Below, one piece after another: positions 7,928 to 16,554 of a DNA stretch of 64,000 bases. Source of the stretch: Bacteroidales bacterium (GTDB lineage: Bacteria > Bacteroidota > Bacteroidia > Bacteroidales > WCHB1-69). The DNA is taken from the NCBI GenBank assembly GCA_017554325.1, contig JAFZIP010000007.1:124001-188000 (forward strand), read 5' to 3'. The first letter of the stretch is position 1, and each line of letters opens with the position of its first letter. The notes below the pieces were generated by a model. That model saw only the letters and a program-made list of their open reading frames with translations, ran no database searches and had not been told where the DNA came from. The position numbers and the translations under genes are program-made.

Positions 7928-9808
7928 ATGGACATTATCAAATTATTATCGGATGCGGTGGCCAACCAGATTGCGGCTGGCGAGGTGGTGCAGCGGCCCG
8001 CCTCGGTGGTGAAGGAACTGCTGGAGAACGCGGTCGATGCAGGGGCAACCTCCATCCAACTCATCGTGAAGGACGCCGGACGCACGTTGATACAGGTGAC
8101 GGACAACGGCAAAGGCATGTCGTTCAACGACGCACGTATGTGCTTCGAGCGGCACGCCACCTCCAAACTGCAAAGCGCCGATGACCTCTATCATATTACC
8201 ACCAAGGGATTTAGAGGCGAAGCCATGGCCTCCATCGCTGCCATTGCGCATGTCGAACTTAAGACCAAAAAGGCTGAGGACCCCACTGGCACGCTGGTGC
8301 TCATCGAGGGTTCTCAGGTAAAAGCTCATGAGGTGATTGCCACCCGCGACGGGACTTCCGTTTCGGTGAAGAACCTCTTCTTCAATGTGCCCGCCCGCCG
8401 CAACTTCCTCAAATCCGACAATGTGGAGATGACCCACATCGAAGAGGAGTTTTACCGTGTGGCACTCATCCATCATGACCTGGAATTTTCCCTCTATCAT
8501 AACGGCAAAGCCCTGTTGCAGCTGCAACCCTCCAACTTCAAGCAGCGCATCATCCATATCTTCGGCAACCATTTCAAAGAGAAACTCTACCCTGTGGAGC
8601 AGAGTACAGAGTTCATGCGGATCAGCGGTTTCATTGCCAAGCCCGAGAATGCCAAGAAGAAGAAAAGCGAACAGTATATGTTCATCAACCACCGCTATGT
8701 GCGCCACAACTTGCTGAACTATGCGGTGGAAACGGCTTATCAGGAACTGATTCCGCAAGGCTATCGACCGGCTTATTTTATTGAAATTGAGATTGATCCG
8801 TCTGCGATTGATATCAATGTCAGCCCCACCAAGGTGGAAGTGAAGCTACAGGACGAGAAACTGATGTTCGGCTTTTTGAATGCGGCAGTGAAGAAGTCGC
8901 TGGGCACTATGTCGCTGACGCCGCAGTTGGATTTTGATACGGAGCAGGGACTCGTGCCGCCGGAGCGGCCTTCCGGACATCCCATCGTGATGCCCAGCAC
9001 CGGAGCCAATCCCAACTACAATCCATTTGACAGCGTGCCCGCACGCCATGACAAAGGGAGCTCGTTCAGCGGTTTCTCCGGAGGCGGTGCTTCGTGGAAA
9101 GACCGCGGCGGCATGGGTGGCTGGGAGGACTTCTTGAGGGGGCTTAGCACGCAAACAGAAGATGTTCAGGAGGGCAAGCAACTCGAAGCGGAAGGCTTGA
9201 CACCTGCCCAAGAGCAAAATTGTGAGTGCAACACAGAGATACCGGAGGATTTGGAGTTTTTCATTCTGGAAAACCGCTACATCTTCTTCAAACAGAGCGA
9301 GCAGGCTTTCCTTGTGGACGCATTGAATGCCCGCGAGCGTATCCTGTTCGACCGCTACATGTCGGCCTTGGACAGCACGCCCATTCGCGTGCAGCAGAGT
9401 CTCTTCCCCGACACCATCACGCTTACGCCGGCCTTGGTCGACTTGGCCGATTCCATGAAAGAGGATTTCTTGAAACTCGGCTATGAGTTGGAAAAGATAG
9501 ACAACACTCATTTCGCGGTCAACGGCACGCCCAACGACGGCGAGGAGGGCGATGTGCAGTCGTTGATTGAGAATGCGCTGGAATCCTTCAAGACTAACCA
9601 ATTTCTGTACCGAGCCGACAAGAACCGCAACATGGCCATCTGCATGGCACGGCAGAACCGGAGTCGCTATGCGATGCCGAAAACAGCAACGGAAGTGCGG
9701 GCTTTCCTGCAAGAGCTGTTCCAGTGCGCCTGTCCGGCCACTTCGCCTTCGGAGAAGAGCATTTTCCATGTCTTCGGAGGCGCGGAGTTGAAACGCTATT
9801 TTGAGTAA
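7928..9808 (+). CDS. mutL: DNA mismatch repair protein MutL
   Basis: Couples MutS mismatch recognition to strand processing. The N-terminal GHKL ATPase is clear: VANQIAAGEVVQRPASV, ELLENAVDAGA and the TKGFRGEAMASI motif. A poorly conserved glycine-rich linker follows (roughly residues 350-430), then the dimerisation domain. The usual endonuclease motif DQHAxxExxxxE appears as VDALNARERILFDRY here, so most of its key residues seem changed. At 626 residues the length is normal. The ATG at 7928 starts the conserved sequence; an upstream in-frame ATG would run through the palindromic repeat and is unlikely. The ABC ATPase gene follows after 5 bases. Confidence 0.93.
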   Translation: MDIIKLLSDAVANQIAAGEVVQRPASVVKELLENAVDAGATSIQLIVKDAGRTLIQVTDNGKGMSFNDARMCFERHATSKLQSADDLYHITTKGFRGEAMASIAAIAHVELKTKKAEDPTGTLVLIEGSQVKAHEVIATRDGTSVSVKNLFFNVPARRNFLKSDNVEMTHIEEEFYRVALIHHDLEFSLYHNGKALLQLQPSNFKQRIIHIFGNHFKEKLYPVEQSTEFMRISGFIAKPENAKKKKSEQYMFINHRYVRHNLLNYAVETAYQELIPQGYRPAYFIEIEIDPSAIDINVSPTKVEVKLQDEKLMFGFLNAAVKKSLGTMSLTPQLDFDTEQGLVPPERPSGHPIVMPSTGANPNYNPFDSVPARHDKGSSFSGFSGGGASWKDRGGMGGWEDFLRGLSTQTEDVQEGKQLEAEGLTPAQEQNCECNTEIPEDLEFFILENRYIFFKQSEQAFLVDALNARERILFDRYMSALDSTPIRVQQSLFPDTITLTPALVDLADSMKEDFLKLGYELEKIDNTHFAVNGTPNDGEEGDVQSLIENALESFKTNQFLYRADKNRNMAICMARQNRSRYAMPKTATEVRAFLQELFQCACPATSPSEKSIFHVFGGAELKRYFE

Positions 9809-9813
9809 CGGCG

Positions 9814-10575
9814 ATGAACTGCATTGAAATTGAGCATATTACGTTTGGATACGACAAGACTCCGTTGTTTCAGGACTTGTCGGCGGTCATTGCCGATGGC
9901 GAGTTTTGTGCGTTGATGGGCCCGAATGGTTCAGGCAAGACCACTTTGCTGAAATGTATCTGTGGATTACTGCCTTTTACGTCGGGAGATATTCGCGTCA
10001 ACGGGAAATCCATCCGGGAGTATGAAACGGTTGAGTTGGCGAAATTGATATCATACGTGCCTCAGCGTCAGGATAATGTGTTTGATATTTCCGTTTATGA
10101 CTTGGTGATGATGGGGTTGTATCCGTATCAGAAGAAGTGGCAGTTGCCCAGTGTGGAGGATGATTCGGTGGTATGCGAGATGCTGGAAAGGTGCAATCTC
10201 ACGCACTTGCGCGGGCGGCTGTTGCGCGAGCTGAGTGGGGGAGAACTGCAGCGTTCGCTCATCGCGCGCGCCATGGCACAGCAAACGCCCATCATGCTGC
10301 TGGACGAGCCCCTGTCCAATCTGGATGTCTCGCACCGCTACGAAATCATGGATATTTTGGCAAATCTGAACCGCCAGGGCGTGATGGTCATTATTATCAT
10401 GCACGACTTCCCGATGGCGTTGGAGTATGCCACGCACGCGTTGTTGGTGAAGCATGGCAGTGTGGTGCAGCATGATGTCAAGACGCGCGTGCTGACGCCG
10501 GAAAACATCCGGAGTTGTTTCGACTTGAGCGGAGATTTCAGGATCGAAGCGAATGGTTTTATTTCAAAGAAGTAG
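9814..10575 (+). CDS. ABC transporter ATP-binding protein (FecE/BtuD type)
   Basis: A 253-residue ATPase with Walker A GPNGSGKTT (residues 36-44), a Q-loop region with VPQRQDNVFD, signature LSGGELQR, Walker B IMLLDEP and an H-loop HDF. The pattern resembles ATPases of siderophore, haem or cobalamin importers. No permease or binding protein gene is next to it; it follows mutL by 5 bases, so it must pair with subunits encoded elsewhere. The substrate cannot be read from the sequence. Confidence 0.88.
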   Translation: MNCIEIEHITFGYDKTPLFQDLSAVIADGEFCALMGPNGSGKTTLLKCICGLLPFTSGDIRVNGKSIREYETVELAKLISYVPQRQDNVFDISVYDLVMMGLYPYQKKWQLPSVEDDSVVCEMLERCNLTHLRGRLLRELSGGELQRSLIARAMAQQTPIMLLDEPLSNLDVSHRYEIMDILANLNRQGVMVIIIMHDFPMALEYATHALLVKHGSVVQHDVKTRVLTPENIRSCFDLSGDFRIEANGFISKK

Positions 10576-10646
10576 ATTTAGTGGTTTGATAAACAACAAA
10601 ATAAATAACTTGCTGACAGGTTATGCAACGGATAACAAAAAAATGT

Positions 10647-10654
10647 TATTTTTG
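10647..10654 (+). promoter_or_regulatory. -7 promoter element before tRNA-Ser(UGA)
   Basis: TATTTTTG, 10 bases before the mature tRNA 5' end; the same TATTTTTGCGCCCTC context precedes tRNA-Ser(GGA) at 26765. Confidence 0.6.
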
Positions 10655-10664
10655 CGCCCTCATT

Positions 10665-10752
<88 letters not shown>

Positions 10753-10758
10753 ACAACC

Positions 10759-10786
10759 GTAGAGGCGCAATGCATTGCGCCTCTAC
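10759..10786. repeat. 28-bp perfect palindrome, dispersed family, variant copy
   Basis: The first half is GTAGAGGCGCAATG and the second half is its exact reverse complement. It has the same length and GTAGAG ends as the copies at 7882 and 23296, but a different core that is still fully palindromic. It begins 6 bases after tRNA-Ser(UGA). Confidence 0.88.
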
Positions 10787-10849
10787 TTGTTTTAAATCAG
10801 GACATAATGTTCGTTTGCCCTGTTTTTGTGCCGTCTAAATCATAAAGTT

Positions 10850-12265
10850 ATGAAATTGAAATTTCCCCTTTTCTTCATTTTGGTGATTATGTTGTGTGGC
10901 TCTGTGTCCGCTAAACCTGTGGATGAAGCCACAGCTCGCACCGTTGCATCCCGCTTCTTCGCCATGAAATGCAAGCACACCACAGCGTCGCTGACTCCCG
11001 CAATCGCTTACACAGCATCCTCTCTCCATGACGAGAATGGTTCGTTCCCCAGTTTCTATGTCTTTAATTTCGATGCTGAAGGCTTCGTCATCGTAGCTGG
11101 CGATGATAGAGTACAACCGATTTTGGCTTTTTCCGATGAAGGTGCCTTTGTTGCCGAAAACATGCCCGCCCATATTCGCTTTTTTTTGGATGGATACACA
11201 GAAGAGATTCAGTATATGGTGGATAACCAACAATATGGTGACGAATCTGTCCTGCAACAATGGGATACATTGAAGTCCGGAACTGTCTCCGCACCAAAAG
11301 ACGGAGATGTGGTGGTTGCCCCGTTGCTCGGTAATAACAAATGGGATCAGACCAAGTACTACAACGACCTCTGTCCCGCCGATGCGAGTGGCAACGCTGC
11401 CTACGGCGGCCATGCGGCTGCGGGTTGCGGCGCCGTGGTTATGGGGCAGGTGATGCGCTATTGGCGATACCCCTCCACGGGAACAGGAAACCATTCCTAT
11501 AGCTGCAATTATGGCACACTTTCTGCCAACTTCGGCGCAACGACCTACCATTACGAGAATATGCCTGACAGACTCACCACAAGTTATCATCCGGACAGTT
11601 GTGTGGAGGCCGTTGCCACTCTGCTGTATCACTGCGGTGTTGCCGTCAACATGAATTACGGCCCGGCCGCAAGTGTGGCCAATTCCAACAGAATTGTATC
11701 TGCTCTCTCAACCTATTTCTCTTATCCTACTACCATACATTATATTGAACGAGGAAGTCTTTCCTCTGCAGTCTGGCTCAGTTACTTGAAAGGCGAACTC
11801 GACGAGGGTGCACCCTTCATGTACGGCGGAAGCGGAAACTATGGTGGGCATGTCTGGACTTGCGACGGTTATCGGGACGATGACTATTTCCATTTCAACT
11901 GGGGCTGGAGTGGGCAGCAGAACGGCTACTATGCACTTACCAACTGCAGTTCATACGGATTCAACAGCAACCATGCCATTATCATAGGTGTCCGCGGTCC
12001 GGAGTTGCCCGAAGCTATAGAGGAACATGACATGGGGAATGTTAAGATATTCCCTAATCCTTCCAGCGGGAATGTGCATGTGTGTATGGACTTGCAGCCG
12101 GTGTCGGAACTGCAAGTTTATGATATGTTCGGGAAAATACTTTTCCAGAAAAGAGTGGGAGAGAAAGAATTCTCCGTTGACTTATCAAACTATGATGCAG
12201 GGATATACATGCTTCGACTGGTCACTGGAACTGGTGTCGTAACAAGAAAAATCGTCAAAAATTAG
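10850..12265 (+). CDS. C10-family (streptopain-like) cysteine peptidase with T9SS sorting domain
   Basis: A 471-residue secreted peptidase. Signal peptide at 1-21 (ends SVSA), then an inhibitory prodomain (about 22-130), then the papain-like catalytic domain with the nucleophile in AAAGCGAVVMGQ (Cys about 193) and catalytic His in NYGGHVWTCDGY (about 334), followed by FNWGWSG. The last about 75 residues (FPNPSSGNVH... ending VTRKIVKN) form a type A T9SS C-terminal sorting domain, so it is probably exported and surface-attached or released. I chose ATG 10850 because it starts a proper signal peptide. Family members include streptopain and periodontain-like enzymes; its substrate here is unknown. 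Confidence 0.9.
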   Translation: MKLKFPLFFILVIMLCGSVSAKPVDEATARTVASRFFAMKCKHTTASLTPAIAYTASSLHDENGSFPSFYVFNFDAEGFVIVAGDDRVQPILAFSDEGAFVAENMPAHIRFFLDGYTEEIQYMVDNQQYGDESVLQQWDTLKSGTVSAPKDGDVVVAPLLGNNKWDQTKYYNDLCPADASGNAAYGGHAAAGCGAVVMGQVMRYWRYPSTGTGNHSYSCNYGTLSANFGATTYHYENMPDRLTTSYHPDSCVEAVATLLYHCGVAVNMNYGPAASVANSNRIVSALSTYFSYPTTIHYIERGSLSSAVWLSYLKGELDEGAPFMYGGSGNYGGHVWTCDGYRDDDYFHFNWGWSGQQNGYYALTNCSSYGFNSNHAIIIGVRGPELPEAIEEHDMGNVKIFPNPSSGNVHVCMDLQPVSELQVYDMFGKILFQKRVGEKEFSVDLSNYDAGIYMLRLVTGTGVVTRKIVKN

Positions 12266-12306
12266 CATCAGCACCTGCGGTAGCGAAGGATTCATTAATC
12301 CCGTCC

Positions 12307-13383
12307 TTATCTTGATATTTTCTTGAACCAAAGTTCATACCCCTGATTCGTTTCCTTCTCATAGTAGATGCCGATACTCTCGTTGGGCAGCAGTGTGAGG
12401 GATGAGTATGCAGAGCCTCCAGCGCAGATGGTCACTGGATTGCCCCATGTTTTTCCTTCGTCGTGACTGAAAAAGATGCTGAGGTTTTCGCGTTTCATGG
12501 AGTTTGGGATGGAGTGAATCAGGGTGGTGTCGTTGAGACGGATGAGGTCGCCGTTACAGGCGTTGGTGGTCATCTCGGACCAGTGTCCTTGCTCGCCCCA
12601 CGTCTCTCCGCCATCCTGCGAGATAGAATAGCCTCTGGCTCCTGACTGGCGTACGCTCATCAGGAGGCGGCCGTCGTTGAGCTCCACCAGCTTGGCCTCA
12701 TCGCCATTCGAGTAGGCGAGGTTGGATACGTGCCAAGTGTGCCCGTCATCATCGGAGTAGAGCACAAAATTGTCCAATGTGTTGTGATTGCGGCACAGCG
12801 CTGCGGCAAACAGGATGCGTCCCGCGTGTGGACCGCGTGTAAGCAGCAGTCCGTTTCCGGATGCGATGAAACCGCCTTCGTAAGGCTTGCACGAGGGGTT
12901 GTCTGCAGTTGGTCCCCAAACAATGGCTGTGATATTTTCTGGCGCCGTCCAGCTTTGGCCATGGTTGTTACTGCGGCAAATGTAGATGATTTGCGGGTTC
13001 TCAAGGGTGGAGGCCCATAGACCGTTGCCTCCTGCAAAGGCGCACAATACTTCGCTGGTGCGGGTTTCCACCAGTGCCGGATCACCGTAGCCCTGTCCCA
13101 CGCCCGTGCCTCGCGCGATGGTCAGCGGCTCGCTCCACGTGAGACCGCCGTCCGTGCTCCGGCGGCACACGACGTCAATGTCCTCCGGCAGGTCGCCCTC
13201 GTTGAATTTGCGCATGTCGTTCACAATCAGAATGCTGCTGTCAGCCAGACATCGCACTGCCGGAATGCGCCAGTTGCGCGAACCGTAGTCGCCAGGCGCG
13301 TACAGGCGTTGCTCATTACTTTGAGCATACAGAGAGCACCAACAGCAAGATACCAGAATCAGTAGCCAAAACAGGGGTTTCAT
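12307..13383 (-). CDS. exo-alpha-sialidase (GH33-like)
   Basis: Removes terminal sialic acid from glycoconjugates. A signal peptide covers residues 1-20, then a six-bladed propeller fold is indicated by an NWRIPAV motif and five Asp-boxes: STDGGLTW, SNNHGQSW, SDDDGHTW, SQDGGETW and SHDEGKTW. Candidate catalytic residues include the RIP arginine and the Tyr/Glu region IGIYYEKE near the end. At 358 residues it is a short sialidase without a carbohydrate-binding module or sorting domain, and so may be periplasmic. A decayed fragment of a paralogue lies at 13951-14139. No sialic acid catabolism genes are adjacent. Confidence 0.9.
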   Translation of the reverse strand: MKPLFWLLILVSCCWCSLYAQSNEQRLYAPGDYGSRNWRIPAVRCLADSSILIVNDMRKFNEGDLPEDIDVVCRRSTDGGLTWSEPLTIARGTGVGQGYGDPALVETRTSEVLCAFAGGNGLWASTLENPQIIYICRSNNHGQSWTAPENITAIVWGPTADNPSCKPYEGGFIASGNGLLLTRGPHAGRILFAAALCRNHNTLDNFVLYSDDDGHTWHVSNLAYSNGDEAKLVELNDGRLLMSVRQSGARGYSISQDGGETWGEQGHWSEMTTNACNGDLIRLNDTTLIHSIPNSMKRENLSIFFSHDEGKTWGNPVTICAGGSAYSSLTLLPNESIGIYYEKETNQGYELWFKKISR

Positions 13384-13407
13384 AAGTCGTTCTGTAAAGA
13401 AAAAAGA

Positions 13408-13896
13408 CTATACAAGAGCTGTTACAAAACTAAAAATCATCAGTCCTACGCAAGTCAACTTCAGCACGGTTCCGGTTATCAGTCCGACAAAAGCGCCTAA
13501 ACCTGCTTTAAGGGATTGGAGGAAGGTTTTCCCCTCTTCTTTTCTGTTGAAAATAAGTTCAAAAAGTACAGCACCGATAAAAGGTCCAAGTACAATACCC
13601 CATGCACCGTAGAAAAGACCGATGATTAATCCGACGGTGCTTCCCCATACTCCGGCTTTTGAACCGCCCATCACCTTCGTGCCCCAAACGGGGATTACGA
13701 AGTCAAGGATCTGTACAACAGTCGTGACGATCCCCCATATCAGCAGAAACTTCCAACTGAACTGAACCTTGTCGGTTGCGTGTAGGATCCAAAGCCCGAC
13801 GTATGCCAACGGTACTCCTGGCAGAATGGGCAAAATACAACCCACCAGTCCAGCTAGCAAACAAATGGCACCTATGATGATCAGCGCGATATCCAT
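13408..13896 (-). CDS. DUF456 family membrane protein
   Basis: A 162-residue, strongly hydrophobic protein with about four to five transmembrane segments separated by glycine-rich turns (GCILPILPGVPLAYVGLWIL, GSKAGVWGSTVGLIIG, FYGAWGIVLGPFIGAV), the pattern of DUF456. Function of the family is unknown. It lies 24 bases upstream of the sialidase gene on the same strand and may be co-transcribed with it. Confidence 0.85.
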   Translation of the reverse strand: MDIALIIIGAICLLAGLVGCILPILPGVPLAYVGLWILHATDKVQFSWKFLLIWGIVTTVVQILDFVIPVWGTKVMGGSKAGVWGSTVGLIIGLFYGAWGIVLGPFIGAVLFELIFNRKEEGKTFLQSLKAGLGAFVGLITGTVLKLTCVGLMIFSFVTALV

Positions 13897-13950
13897 TTTA
13901 ATGTGTGTTGTTAAAAGTCATTTTAGGTTAGCCTTTATAGCTGCGATTTC

Positions 13951-14139
13951 ATTTTCTTGAACCAAAGTTCATACCCCTGTGGCGTTTCCTTCTCATAGTA
14001 AATGCCGATGCTCCCGTCGGGCAGCAGGGTGAGGGAAGAGTATGCTGAGGTTTTCGCGTTTCATGGAGTTGGGGATGGAGTGGAGCAGGGTGGTGTCGTT
14101 GTAGCGGAGGAGGTCGCCGTTGCAGGCGTTGTTCATCTC
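13951..14139 (-). pseudogene. decayed 3' fragment of a second sialidase gene
   Basis: This stretch is closely similar to 12317-12574, the C-terminal coding part of the adjacent sialidase. It lacks the segment equivalent to about 12411-12478 (68 bases), and the deletion endpoints share ATGCnGAG, so loss by slippage between short direct repeats is likely; 68 is not a multiple of three, so the frame is broken. No start or upstream part remains. The rest of 14140-14232 shows nothing recognisable. Confidence 0.85.
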
Positions 14140-14232
14140 TTTACGCGTGCAGAGTGTACGTACAGCAGGAAAGCATCATCAATATTAACTACCAAAAAAA
14201 ATTCATCAGGCTAGGTGGATATAAGATGAGAA

Positions 14233-14697
14233 TTAGTCTTCCGGGTTTTCGGCATCATTCATAATATCCTTGAGCTCTTCTGGAGTGACTGTGATGATGT
14301 GGCTCTTTTTGTTTTTTTTGCTGACGAAGCAGTATTGGAGATTGAGGTTGTTCGAAGCACAACCCGTTACAATGTCCTTCGTCTCCTCATCCGAAAATAA
14401 TTCGTAAGTCATTAAATATTTAATGATATCTGAAGTTCCGTTGCCTGTATTATTTAATTCTTTAATGGTAAAACCGTCATCTTTGGGGTCCTCTGTCAGC
14501 AGGAATGTTATCGTCACGTTTTTGTTATCCATTTTACAAGATAACAGATCCATGTCCTCATCGCCAGTAGGACAAGCGGCATCTAAAGCATTGATTGTCG
14601 TTTTGAATTCGCTCAAAGTCTGAGCTGTGGCTTGTGAGGGAAACGCAACCGACAAGGTGATGGCAATAGCCGCAATGAAAAAGAAATATTTTTTCAT
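14233..14697 (-). CDS. secreted protein of unknown function
   Basis: A 154-residue protein with a clear signal peptide (MKKYFFFIAAIAITLSVAFP..., cleavage near residue 26 after ATA) and a hydrophilic mature part with four cysteines and acidic C terminus. I do not recognise the family. The frame is open upstream, but ATG 14697 begins the signal peptide and has a -7 element about 55 bases upstream. It faces the YfcC-type gene divergently. Confidence 0.7.
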   Translation of the reverse strand: MKKYFFFIAAIAITLSVAFPSQATAQTLSEFKTTINALDAACPTGDEDMDLLSCKMDNKNVTITFLLTEDPKDDGFTIKELNNTGNGTSDIIKYLMTYELFSDEETKDIVTGCASNNLNLQYCFVSKKNKKSHIITVTPEELKDIMNDAENPED

Positions 14698-14751
14698 AAT
14701 TTCAGATTTTATAGTGGTTAAAAAAGTTGCTACAAGGAAAAATTTCCGTTG

Positions 14752-14759
14752 CAAAGATA
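14752..14759 (-). promoter_or_regulatory. -7 promoter element before the 154-residue secreted protein
   Basis: Reads TATCTTTG on the minus strand, a perfect TAnnTTTG, 54 bases before the ATG at 14697. Confidence 0.55.
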
Positions 14760-14812
14760 TGAAAAACATCAGTCCAATAAAAGGCCCAGTCATATTTTTG
14801 TAGCCTTCTTTC

Positions 14813-14841
14813 TTTGAATTGCCATTTGTTTTGTATTTTTG
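14813..14841 (+). promoter_or_regulatory. -33/-7 promoter before the YfcC-type carrier
   Basis: TTTG at 14813-14816 and TATTTTTG at 14834-14841, separated by 17 bases, give a near-canonical Bacteroidota promoter 17 bases before the ATG at 14859. Confidence 0.6.
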
Positions 14842-14858
14842 CATCTAAAAAATTTCTT

Positions 14859-16463
14859 ATGCGCGCCAACTTCAAAATACCCCATACCTTTACTATCGTT
14901 TTTGCCATCATCGTGGTCTGTGCTGTCCTCACCTGGATTGTCCCGGGCGGTGAGTTCGAGCGGCAGACCGTCATGGTGGACGGCCATGCACGCAATGTGG
15001 TGGTGGGCGATTCCTACCATCATGTGCAAAACCAGCCGCAGACTTGGCAGGTCTTTACCGCCTTCTTCAAGGGCTTTGAACGAACTGCTAACATCATCGT
15101 GTTTATACTGATGATTGGGGGCGCGTTCTGGATCATGAACGAGACCAACGCCATCAACAAGGGTATTTATCTCTTTCTGGACCGAACCCAGAAGATGCAG
15201 AAACACAAGTTTTTCCAAATGGTTGGGGTGAACAATCTGCTCGTCATCGCCATCATGATCATGTTCAGCTTGTTCGGTTCGGTGTTCGGCATGAGCGAGG
15301 AGACCATCGCCTTCATTGTCATCTTTGTGCCCCTGGCCATCTCCATGGGCTACGACTCCGTTACGGGTGTGCTGATGTGCTATGTGGCCGCGCATGTGGG
15401 CTTCGCGGGCGCGATGCTCAACCCCTTCACCATCGGCATTGCGCAGGGATTGTCGGGCCTGCCCACCTTCTCGGGCATCGGCTACCGCTTGTTCTGCTGG
15501 GTTCTGCTGACCATCGTGGCCATCGTGTTCACGCTGATCTATGCCAGTTGGGTTAGAAAAAATCCGCAAAAGTCCATTATGTATGAGTTGGACCAGTATT
15601 GGCGCGACAAGCGCGAAGAGGTGAGCACTGATCAGTCGGTCACCAAATCGTCGCTGGCCACATGGATTGTGTATGGCTTAGTGGCCGCCGTGCTGGTTTT
15701 CTGTGCCATAAAGATGCCCCGAACCGATATTACAGTGGGCATGGGCAAGCATACAGTAATCCTCTTCCCCATCATTGCCGCTTGCTATGTTTTATTGGGC
15801 TTCTTTGCTGTTCGCAAGTCGGTGCACCACTACATTCTGGTTCTGTTGCTGCTTACCATTGTGGCGCTGGTGACCGGCGTGCTCGGCTACGGCTGGTATG
15901 TGATGGAGATTGCCGGACTGTTCTTCGCCATGGGCATCGCGGCAGGTTTTGCCTTCAATTTGAGACTTGACCGCATCGTCCGCCTCTTTTTGGAAGGATG
16001 CAAAGACATTATGGTGGCCGCTCTGGTGGTCGGTTTGGCCGGCGGCATCATCATCATTTTGGAAGACGGCAAGATTATTGATACTATTTTGTACGCTGTC
16101 TCGCAGGGCTTCGGCGATGCAGGTCGCGTGGGCACAACCGGGGTGATGTATGTGGTACAGAACCTCCTGAATTTGATTATCCCGTCCGGCTCCGCCAAGG
16201 CCGCGCTCACCATCCCGATGATGGCCGAGTGGTCGGATTTGATGGGCGTGTCGCGCCAGCTGACCGTGCTCGCCTTCCAGTTTGGCGACGGCTTCACCAA
16301 CATGATCACACCTACCTCCGGCGTGCTGATCGGCGTGCTGGGTGTGGCAAGAATTCCTTACGCCAAATGGCTCAAGTTCATCTGGAAATTCCTGCTCGCC
16401 CTCATTATCCTCGGATTCATCCTGCTGCTCCCGCCTTTGTTCATGCAGTTCGCGGGATTCTAG
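14859..16463 (+). CDS. YfcC family membrane carrier
   Basis: A 534-residue integral membrane protein with about 12-14 hydrophobic segments. The start MRANFKIPHTFTIVFAIIVV...WIVPGGEFER, the duplicated hairpin regions near GSVFGMSEETIAFI and the C-terminal NLIIPSGSAKAALTIPMMA...FGDGFTNMITPTSG are typical of COG1288/YfcC proteins, in the same broad ion-transporter group as AbgT and C4-dicarboxylate carriers. Substrate is uncertain; basic amino acid or peptide exchange is often proposed. ATG 14859 is chosen because the promoter lies just upstream. Confidence 0.85.
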   Translation: MRANFKIPHTFTIVFAIIVVCAVLTWIVPGGEFERQTVMVDGHARNVVVGDSYHHVQNQPQTWQVFTAFFKGFERTANIIVFILMIGGAFWIMNETNAINKGIYLFLDRTQKMQKHKFFQMVGVNNLLVIAIMIMFSLFGSVFGMSEETIAFIVIFVPLAISMGYDSVTGVLMCYVAAHVGFAGAMLNPFTIGIAQGLSGLPTFSGIGYRLFCWVLLTIVAIVFTLIYASWVRKNPQKSIMYELDQYWRDKREEVSTDQSVTKSSLATWIVYGLVAAVLVFCAIKMPRTDITVGMGKHTVILFPIIAACYVLLGFFAVRKSVHHYILVLLLLTIVALVTGVLGYGWYVMEIAGLFFAMGIAAGFAFNLRLDRIVRLFLEGCKDIMVAALVVGLAGGIIIILEDGKIIDTILYAVSQGFGDAGRVGTTGVMYVVQNLLNLIIPSGSAKAALTIPMMAEWSDLMGVSRQLTVLAFQFGDGFTNMITPTSGVLIGVLGVARIPYAKWLKFIWKFLLALIILGFILLLPPLFMQFAGF

Positions 16464-16502
16464 GAATGGTAGTGTGAGGAATAAAATAGAATAGATAAAA
16501 AA

Positions 16503-16535
16503 ACAGGACCTACAAATGTGGGTCCTGTCTTGTTT
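16503..16535. terminator. bidirectional rho-independent terminator
   Basis: Stem ACAGGACC / GGTCCTGT around a 10-base loop. Read on the minus strand it is followed by a run of seven T, serving the methionine gamma-lyase-like gene or blocking read-through; on the plus strand it is followed by CTTGTTTG and probably ends the YfcC transcript. Confidence 0.75.
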
Positions 16536-16554
16536 GTTAGGATGTCGATACCAA

